A model generated the notes under the pieces. That model saw only the letters and a list, made by a program, of their open reading frames with translations. It was not told the origin of the DNA and made no database searches. A DNA stretch of 64,000 nucleotides from an uncultured Eisenbergiella sp. (GTDB lineage: Bacteria > Bacillota > Clostridia > Lachnospirales > Lachnospiraceae). The stretch's first letter is position 1. Each line of letters starts with the position of its first letter. Below, one piece after another: positions 58,824 through 64,000 of this stretch. The translations under genes were made by a program, and so were the position numbers. The stretch covers positions 1-64,000 of the forward strand of contig CANQFM010000010.1 of the NCBI GenBank assembly GCA_947598825.1, written 5' to 3'.

Positions 58824-59646
58824 CACAGGAAGGCGGGAACTGCCCATCGGCGTGTTCGATTCCGGCGTGGGCGGCCTGACCGTCATGCGGGAGATCATGC
58901 GGCAGATCCCCAACGAAAGGATCATCTATTTTGGAGATACCGCCAGGGTGCCCTACGGAAGCAAATCCAGGGAGACGGTCATTCGGTATTCCCGTCAGAT
59001 CCTTCGATTTTTGCAGACCATGGAGGTCAAGGCTATCGTAGTAGCCTGCAATACGGCCAGCGCCTATGCGCTGGATGAACTCGAGAAGGAGACGGATATC
59101 CCGATCATCGGGGTGGTCAAGCCCGGCGCCAGGGCGGCGGTGGAGGCGACCTGCAACGGCCGGGTCGGCGTGATCGCCACCAACGCTACCGTGGACAGCG
59201 GGATCTATACTACATATATCCGGCAGATCAGGCCGGAGGTGGAAGTGATCGGGAAAGCATGCCCTCTGTTCGTGCCGCTGGTGGAAGAGGGGCTGTGGCA
59301 GGACCCGGTGACGGACGAGATCGCGGTGCGCTATCTGTCAGAGCTGATCGACAGCGGCATTGACACTTTAATCCTGGGTTGCACCCATTACCCGCTGATC
59401 CGGGACACGATAGCGAAGATCATGGGAGAACATGTGCGGCTGGTAAATCCCGCCTATGAAACGGCGCTGGAGTTAAAGGCCCTGCTGGAAGAAAAGGGGA
59501 TTTTTTGCCAAAAGCCTCCGGCGCTGGGGGAAAATCAATACCGCTTCTTCGTCAGCGACGGCGCGGAGCGGTTTAAACACTTCGCAAATTCCATCATAAA
59601 GTACGGGATCCTGAGCGCCAAGATCATCAATATAGAGGAATATTGA
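58810..59646 (+). CDS. murI: Glutamate racemase
   Basis: MurI supplies D-glutamate for peptidoglycan. The 278-residue protein has PIGVFDSGVGGLTVMREIM near residue 12, the first catalytic Cys in VACNTASAYALDEL near residue 80, and the second in LGCTHYPLIRD near residue 192. A GTG at 58810, 7 nt after GAGG, is the best start; there is no ATG nearby in frame and the track start is an upstream TTG inside the small ORF. It overlaps that ORF by 14 bp. The DUF1934 gene follows almost at once (ATG at 59648). Confidence 0.95.
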   Translation: MKEDNTGRRELPIGVFDSGVGGLTVMREIMRQIPNERIIYFGDTARVPYGSKSRETVIRYSRQILRFLQTMEVKAIVVACNTASAYALDELEKETDIPIIGVVKPGARAAVEATCNGRVGVIATNATVDSGIYTTYIRQIRPEVEVIGKACPLFVPLVEEGLWQDPVTDEIAVRYLSELIDSGIDTLILGCTHYPLIRDTIAKIMGEHVRLVNPAYETALELKALLEEKGIFCQKPPALGENQYRFFVSDGAERFKHFANSIIKYGILSAKIINIEEY

Positions 59647-59647
59647 G

Positions 59648-60076
59648 ATGAACAGGGATGTGATCATTTCTGTCAGCGGGCTCCAGTTTTTGGAGAACGT
59701 ATCGCAGGACAGTATAGAGACGGTGCAGCAGGGGGAGTATTTTTTCCGCAATGGCAGCCATTTCCTGCTGTATGATGAATATCTGGAAGGCTTTTCGGAA
59801 CCGGTGAAAAATACGCTCCGGATCCGCGACCGGGAATTTTTGCTGACCAAAAGAGGATTGATCAACGTGCAGATGCTCTTTGTAGAGGGCAGAAAGAATC
59901 TGGCCCAGTATCGGACGCCCTACGGCACCGTGATGGTCGGGCTGGATACCGGAAGGATGGCCCTGGAGAGCGGGGAGGATAAGCTGCGCCTGGAAGTGGA
60001 TTACACGCTGGAGGCCAACTATCAGTATGTGGCGGATTGCCAGATCCGGATCGAAGCCAGACAAAGGCAGTCGTAA
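59648..60076 (+). CDS. DUF1934 beta-barrel protein (YwiB-like)
   Basis: The 142-residue protein matches DUF1934, a small cytoplasmic calycin-like barrel of unknown function. Blocks include MNRDVIISVSGLQ at the start, YFFRNGSHFLLYDEY near residue 30, RTPYGTVMVGLDTGRM near residue 88 and LEVDYTLEANYQYVADCQIRIEA at the end. It begins one base after the murI stop codon, so the two are translationally linked; murI-DUF1934 adjacency is seen in other Firmicutes. Confidence 0.85.
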   Translation: MNRDVIISVSGLQFLENVSQDSIETVQQGEYFFRNGSHFLLYDEYLEGFSEPVKNTLRIRDREFLLTKRGLINVQMLFVEGRKNLAQYRTPYGTVMVGLDTGRMALESGEDKLRLEVDYTLEANYQYVADCQIRIEARQRQS

Positions 60077-60125
60077 AGCGCCGGAGAAGGTGGATACGTT
60101 GCTGTATGGGCGGCGAACTGTTACA

Positions 60126-60154
60126 TTTACAAAGGCCTCATTTTATGCTATCCT
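60126..60154 (+). promoter_or_regulatory. Promoter of xpaC-telA
   Basis: TTTACA, a 17-bp spacer and TATCCT with a TGC extension. Confidence 0.65.
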
Positions 60155-60174
60155 ACGGTAAGAGGGCAGAGAGT

Positions 60175-61446
60175 ATGAACGGGAGAAAGGATTTTTCCGA
60201 TATAGGCGAGAGACTCCGGGACGCGCTGCAGGACGCGGTGGAGACCGGGGATTTTGGACATATCAACGCGGTCGTCAACGATACGGTGAACAGCGCCATG
60301 GAAGAGGTGCGCTATCAGGTCAATCAGGTACATGAGAAGATCAGCCGTCCGCTGCAGGGCTGGCAGGACACCACAGCCGGACAGGAAGAAAGCGCACAGG
60401 GGACGGCAGGAAACCGGGACGGAAACAGGCATCAGCCGGTACGGACCTCTTATTCCAGCAGGACGGAAACCGGGCTCGTCAAAAAAGAAAAGGCGCCTTT
60501 GACGCCGTATTACCGGGAGCGGGGGAAAATAACCGGCCCTCTGTGCTGTGCGTTCGGGGGCGTCGGAACAGGGGTTTTTGGCCTGGTTACGCTGTCTTTT
60601 CTGATCGCCGGTTTTCTGGACGCGGAGGCGATTTCCGGTGCCCTTGGGTTCGGGGTCGTGACGGCGCTGTTTGGATTGCTGACCGCAAAAGGCTACAGCA
60701 TGCAGACGCGCCTGCGCAGGGCGAGCCGTTATTTCGGGCTGGTTCGGGATAAGATGGGCATGGAGTTGAAAGAACTGGCCCTTCGGACAGGGCAGAGCGT
60801 CCGGAAACTGCGCCGGGACGTGCGGGGGATGATCCGGGCAGGGATCTTCCCGGAAGGGCATCTGGATCCCGGGGAGACGGTTTTTTTGCTCAACGACAGC
60901 GCCTGGGACCGGTATATGCTCACGGATAAGCAGAAGGAAAGCGAACGAGACGAGGGCGCACAGGAGCCGTCCACCAAAGAGGCTGCGCAGGAAGACGGCC
61001 GCGCCGAAGAGAGCCAGATCGAGAGGGACGGCCGCGCCTATATGGACAGGCTCCGGGAGCTGAACGCGCAAATCCCCGGGGAGGTGATTTCCAACAAGCT
61101 CTATCAGTTGGATTATCTGTTGCAGCGCATTTTCATGGTGCTGAAGGAACATCCTGAGAAATGCGGGCAGATGCGAAGGTTTATGGATTATTATCTGCCC
61201 ACTACGGTGAAGCTGGTGGAGTCCTACGCGGATTTTGACAGGGCCGGCGTTGCGGGGGACAATATTACCAGCGCCAAGGCAGAGATCGAAAAGACGATGG
61301 ACACCATTAATCAGGCGTTTGAAAAGCTGCTGGACGATATGTATCAGGACGCCGCTTTTGCGGCTACCGCCGACGCCAAGGTACTAAAGACGATCCTGGC
61401 GCAGGACGGTTATGGGGAAAAGGATTTTAAAAACACAGGAGAATGA
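60175..61446 (+). CDS. xpaC: XpaC-like membrane protein
   Basis: The 423-residue protein resembles the XpaC family, named for 5-bromo-4-chloroindolyl phosphate hydrolysis in Bacillus, usually paired with TelA. A soluble N-terminus is followed by two adjacent transmembrane helices (about 120-167, around GVFGLVTLSFLIAGFL). There is then a winged-helix-like segment (LKELALRTGQSVRKLRRDVR) and a C-terminal helical domain (about 290-410, ending KLLDDMYQDAAFAATADAKVLKTI). The ATG at 60175 has AGAGGG upstream; the track start is inside DUF1934. The gene pair is linked to tellurite and antibiotic tolerance; true function is unclear. Confidence 0.88.
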   Translation: MNGRKDFSDIGERLRDALQDAVETGDFGHINAVVNDTVNSAMEEVRYQVNQVHEKISRPLQGWQDTTAGQEESAQGTAGNRDGNRHQPVRTSYSSRTETGLVKKEKAPLTPYYRERGKITGPLCCAFGGVGTGVFGLVTLSFLIAGFLDAEAISGALGFGVVTALFGLLTAKGYSMQTRLRRASRYFGLVRDKMGMELKELALRTGQSVRKLRRDVRGMIRAGIFPEGHLDPGETVFLLNDSAWDRYMLTDKQKESERDEGAQEPSTKEAAQEDGRAEESQIERDGRAYMDRLRELNAQIPGEVISNKLYQLDYLLQRIFMVLKEHPEKCGQMRRFMDYYLPTTVKLVESYADFDRAGVAGDNITSAKAEIEKTMDTINQAFEKLLDDMYQDAAFAATADAKVLKTILAQDGYGEKDFKNTGE

Positions 61447-61460
61447 GAGGGAGGACCAAA

Positions 61461-62621
61461 ATGAGCCAGGATTTGGAAGAATTATTGAAGGAGGCGCCGA
61501 CGCTGACGCTGGAGCCCTTTGCACAGGAAAAAGAACTGCCTGCCCAGGAAGAAAAGAAGGTTTCTTCGGCGGCGGAGGAGTCCCAGAAGCTGAAATCCGT
61601 CCTGACGCCGGAGGAGCAGAAGCAGGTGGACGAATTCGCCCGGCAGATCGACATTACCAATTCCCAGATGGTTCTGCAGTACGGCGCCAGCTCCCAGAAA
61701 AAGATCGCGGATTTTTCCGAGGCCGCGCTGGGAAACGTGCGCACCAAGGATCTGGGGGAGATCGGGGATTCCCTGGCCAGCGTGGTGTCGGAATTAAAGA
61801 GCATCGACGAGGATGGGGACGAGAAGGGCTTTCTGGGCATTTTTAAGAAGAACGGAAACCGTCTGGCCAATATGAAGGCGAAGTATGCGAAGGCGGAAGG
61901 AAACGTGGACCGTATCAGCAAGGAACTGGAGAACCATCAGATCCAACTGCTGCGGGATGCCGCGATGCTGGATCAGATGTATGAGCTGAACCTGAATTAC
62001 TACAAGGAACTGTCCATGTATATCCTGGCCGGTAAGCAGAAGCTGGAGGACGTGCGGGGCCGCGAACTGCCGGAACTGGTGAAGCGGGCGGAGGAGAGCG
62101 GGCTGCCGGAGGATACCCAGAAGGCCAGGGACATGGCCCAGCTTTGCGACCGGTTTGAAAAGAAGATCTATGATCTGGAGCTGACCCGGACGGTGGCGAT
62201 GCAGATGGCCCCCCAGATCCGGCTGATCCAGAACAACGATACCGTAATGTCCGAGAAGATCCAGTCCACGCTGGTGAATACGATCCCGCTGTGGAAGAGC
62301 CAGATGGTGCTGGCCATCGGGGTGGACCATTCCGCCAAGGCGGCCAAGGCGCAGCGGGAAGTGACGGATATGACCAACGAACTGCTGAAAAAGAACGCGG
62401 AGACGCTCAAGCTGGCCACGGTGGAGACGGCGAAGGAATCCGAACGCGGCATTGTGGATATCGAGACGTTAAAGCAGACCAACGAGACGCTGATCACCAC
62501 GCTGGACGAGGTAATGCGCATTCAGGAAGAAGGCAGGGCCAAACGCCGGGAGGCGGAACAGGAGCTGTCCCAGATCGAAGACAGTATGCGTTCCAAACTG
62601 CTTGAGATGAGCAGAAAATAA
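61461..62621 (+). CDS. telA: TelA-family toxic anion resistance protein
   Basis: The 386-residue protein belongs to the TelA/KlaA family of helical, coiled-coil cytoplasmic proteins linked to tellurite resistance. Typical blocks are QVDEFARQIDITNSQMVLQYGA near residue 55, FADFSEA-like and NLNYYKELSMYILAG near residue 180, RTVAMQMAPQIRLIQNN near residue 240 and IPLWKSQMVLAIGVDHSAKA near residue 275. GGGAGG is 6 nt before the ATG at 61461. It sits 14 bp after xpaC, the usual pairing, and is followed by a terminator. Confidence 0.94.
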   Translation: MSQDLEELLKEAPTLTLEPFAQEKELPAQEEKKVSSAAEESQKLKSVLTPEEQKQVDEFARQIDITNSQMVLQYGASSQKKIADFSEAALGNVRTKDLGEIGDSLASVVSELKSIDEDGDEKGFLGIFKKNGNRLANMKAKYAKAEGNVDRISKELENHQIQLLRDAAMLDQMYELNLNYYKELSMYILAGKQKLEDVRGRELPELVKRAEESGLPEDTQKARDMAQLCDRFEKKIYDLELTRTVAMQMAPQIRLIQNNDTVMSEKIQSTLVNTIPLWKSQMVLAIGVDHSAKAAKAQREVTDMTNELLKKNAETLKLATVETAKESERGIVDIETLKQTNETLITTLDEVMRIQEEGRAKRREAEQELSQIEDSMRSKLLEMSRK

Positions 62622-62637
62622 CGGAAACGCGCGATCC

Positions 62638-62668
62638 GGCGCTGTCCCAAAAGGACAGCGCCTTTTTT
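62638..62668 (+). terminator. Terminator after telA
   Basis: A perfect 10-bp stem GGCGCTGTCC / GGACAGCGCC with a 5-nt loop is followed by six Ts. Confidence 0.92.
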
Positions 62669-62750
62669 AGTGGCGCAGCAGTCCCTTCGCGCATAGGATA
62701 AAGCAAAGAAGGAGCCTCCCGGTGGGAGGCAGAGCAGATAGGAGCCGGAA

Positions 62751-63332
62751 ATGGGAAACGGACAACAGGACCTGAGCAGAAATACAAAAGCATATCTTCA
62801 GCGGTTTCAATGTATTTTGGATAAAATGATCCGGGGGATGACGGGCGCATTGCTGACGGACAGCATTTCCCACAATTTCATCGCGCAGATGATCCCCCAT
62901 CATATGGCGGCCATTGAGATGTCCGAAAATATCCTGCGTTATACGACCGATATCCCGGTCCAGAATATCGCCTTGCAAATCGTCTCGGAACAGACGAAGA
63001 GCATTGAGAATATGCGGCAGATCGAAAATAACTGCGGCTGCGTCAAAAACAGCCCGGAAGCGGTGCGGTGTTATCAGAACAGGGTTTCCGTTATTCTGAA
63101 GGAAATGTTCGCCGGGATGCAGAAAGCCCGTACGGACAACAGGATCAACGCAGATTTCATGCGGGAAATGATCCCGCATCATGAAGGGGCCGTAAGGCTT
63201 TGCGAAAATGCGCTGCAACAGGAGATCTGCCCACAGTTGTGTCCGATTCTGGAGAACATCATCGTTTCGCAGAAGCGGGGGATCGTACAGATGAAAACGC
63301 TGTTGACCCTTGCGCAGAATTGCCGGTGTTGA
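62751..63332 (+). CDS. DUF305-family protein, two-module
   Basis: The 193-residue helical protein contains two DUF305 (ferritin-like) signatures: FIAQMIPHHMAAIEMSENIL near residue 43 and FMREMIPHHEGAVRLCENAL near residue 138. The paired His residues of M-I-P-H-H-x-x-A are expected to bind metal. Most family members are exported; here no signal peptide is seen and several Cys residues are present, so it may be cytoplasmic. Function is unknown; metal binding is likely. A near-perfect repeat of its last 16 bases and the next 8 bases occurs just downstream. Confidence 0.88.
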   Translation: MGNGQQDLSRNTKAYLQRFQCILDKMIRGMTGALLTDSISHNFIAQMIPHHMAAIEMSENILRYTTDIPVQNIALQIVSEQTKSIENMRQIENNCGCVKNSPEAVRCYQNRVSVILKEMFAGMQKARTDNRINADFMREMIPHHEGAVRLCENALQQEICPQLCPILENIIVSQKRGIVQMKTLLTLAQNCRC

Positions 63333-63366
63333 GTTGTGTGTAGAATTGCCGGTACTGAGTTGTGTC
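63317..63366 (+). repeat. Direct repeat at the 3' end of the DUF305 gene
   Basis: Two 24-bp copies (63317-63340 and 63343-63366) differ at 2 positions. The first overlaps the stop codon, the second is noncoding. It looks like a local slippage duplication. Confidence 0.75.
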
Positions 63367-63369
63367 CCT

Positions 63370-63398
63370 TGACAGCCGTTGGGATCGGAAGGATAATG
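63370..63398 (+). promoter_or_regulatory. Promoter of the last gene
   Basis: Perfect TTGACA, 17-bp spacer, GATAAT. Confidence 0.75.
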
Positions 63399-63429
63399 AA
63401 AACAGGATCAAAAGAGGCAAGAGGGACGT

Positions 63430-64000
63430 ATGAAAAAAATTTTTGACCGGCGAAAATACGGCGTCAGGGCAGTAACAGCTATCCTGCTGTGCGGCATCCT
63501 TTTTTGGGGGCAGTCCCCGGCGGCGAAAGCCGCCCCGCCCGCCCCCGCAGAGGATCGTTCTGTACGGGAACGGTATCAGGAGTATCTGGACCGGCTGGAA
63601 GCGGTGGAAACGGTTTCTGATATGGAGGGAAACGGGCTGCGCCTGTTGGAAGGGCAGGTTTTTAACATTCGGCTCCAGAATTTCGGAGAGGTCACCTTTC
63701 TTCCTGCGCTGGACACGGAGTATCATCGGCTGGTGCTGTTTTTGGCGGACGAAAACGGCCATATCGTATACAGGACGGAACAGCTTGAAGCAAATTATGT
63801 TCACTATGGAGAGCTGGAACAGACGAATACCGGGGATCTGGCGGTATCCTTCCAGGATGTGGACCGGGACGGCAGGACGGATATCGTACTGCTTTCTTTC
63901 TGCGCTGACGATACTGCGCGCAGCGGCAGGAAAAAGGTGGGGGACGTGCTTTTTGCCGGGGAAAACGGCTTTTACCGGGACTGGCGGATCTCGGACAAGC
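63430..64000 (+). CDS. Secreted protein, 3' truncated by window edge
   Basis: The frame from the ATG at 63430 is open to the end of the window and so is absent from the ORF track. GAGGG lies 4 nt upstream of the ATG. The start MKKIFDRRKYGVRAVTAILL and a cleavage-like AAKAAPPAP near residue 36 indicate a signal peptide. The visible mature part (about 155 residues) is beta-rich and includes SFQDVDRDGRTDIVLLSF, an FG-GAP/VCBS-like calcium-loop pattern. Family not recognised; probably an extracellular protein. Confidence 0.75.
   Translation, partial: MKKIFDRRKYGVRAVTAILLCGILFWGQSPAAKAAPPAPAEDRSVRERYQEYLDRLEAVETVSDMEGNGLRLLEGQVFNIRLQNFGEVTFLPALDTEYHRLVLFLADENGHIVYRTEQLEANYVHYGELEQTNTGDLAVSFQDVDRDGRTDIVLLSFCADDTARSGRKKVGDVLFAGENGFYRDWRISDK

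Noticed and set aside
1-64000. tRNA, rRNA, prophage or plasmid origin
   Set aside because: None could be recognised on either strand by reading the intergenic gaps.

Overview
The window looks like a chromosomal segment of an anaerobic, spore-forming member of the Clostridia, most like the Lachnospiraceae. The evidence is the set of sporulation genes (spoVT, spoIID, spoIIQ, and a sipL-type DUF3794/LysM gene), an ileS gene with a T-box leader, rubredoxin, a Clostridia-style pyrK-pyrD pair, and a Cna-B surface protein with a non-LPXTG C-terminus. This assignment is inference; there is no rRNA or other marker gene in the window. The sequence is moderately GC-rich and densely coding. No tRNA, rRNA, CRISPR array, phage or complete insertion sequence was seen.

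Layout. 1-2475: 3' part of a repetitive Cna-B surface protein. 2.6-5.4 kb: an M20 amidohydrolase, a HEPN/MNT toxin-antitoxin-like pair, and spoVT. 5.4-8.5 kb (minus): a VTC-domain polymerase / DUF4956 / beta-helix carbohydrate-binding cluster, preceded by three 11-bp-phased TTCACA boxes. 8.6-9.5 kb: rubredoxin, then the debris of a second MNT/HEPN locus. 9.5-15.6 kb: a glycan-use block (GH2, AraC regulator, GPH symporter, GH88) with signs of being an insertion. 15.6-20.6 kb (minus): CLC transporter, UMF1-type MFS, pncB, degV. 20.7-26.9 kb: T-box-ileS and glycogen phosphorylase. 27-33.2 kb: an RND efflux pair with an AraC regulator. 33.4-35.7 kb: an aconitase-like hydratase. 35.8-39.4 kb: spoIID, spoIIQ and a coupled amidohydrolase. 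39.5-45.8 kb: an MFS transporter divergent from a RraA / enolase-superfamily / two-SDR / lactonase cluster, probably for sugar-acid breakdown. 46-48.5 kb: ddl and murF. 48.5-51.4 kb (minus): a hybrid histidine kinase and plsC. 51.6-55.1 kb: a PrcB-like lipoprotein and pyrC-pyrK-pyrD. 55.2-60.1 kb: sipL, ispE, a GntR regulator, a small secreted protein, murI and DUF1934. 60.1-62.7 kb: xpaC-telA. 62.7-64 kb: a DUF305 protein and the start of a secreted protein.

How the genes connect. Housekeeping functions (pyrimidine synthesis, peptidoglycan precursors, isoprenoids, tRNA charging, glycogen breakdown, NAD salvage) alternate with spore-formation genes and accessory catabolic or defence-like loci. 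The most interesting points are: (i) an RND adaptor whose coiled-coil hairpin tip is replaced by a low-complexity insert containing nine 39-bp minisatellite units; (ii) neighbouring spoIID and spoIIQ genes that both lack their families' catalytic residues; (iii) a Pho-like box array in front of a VTC polymerase; (iv) GntR-type palindromes over the ispE-gntR promoter; (v) a broken MNT/HEPN locus at the edge of a glycan-use block; and (vi) a sugar-acid cluster with one canonical and one degenerate SDR in tandem.
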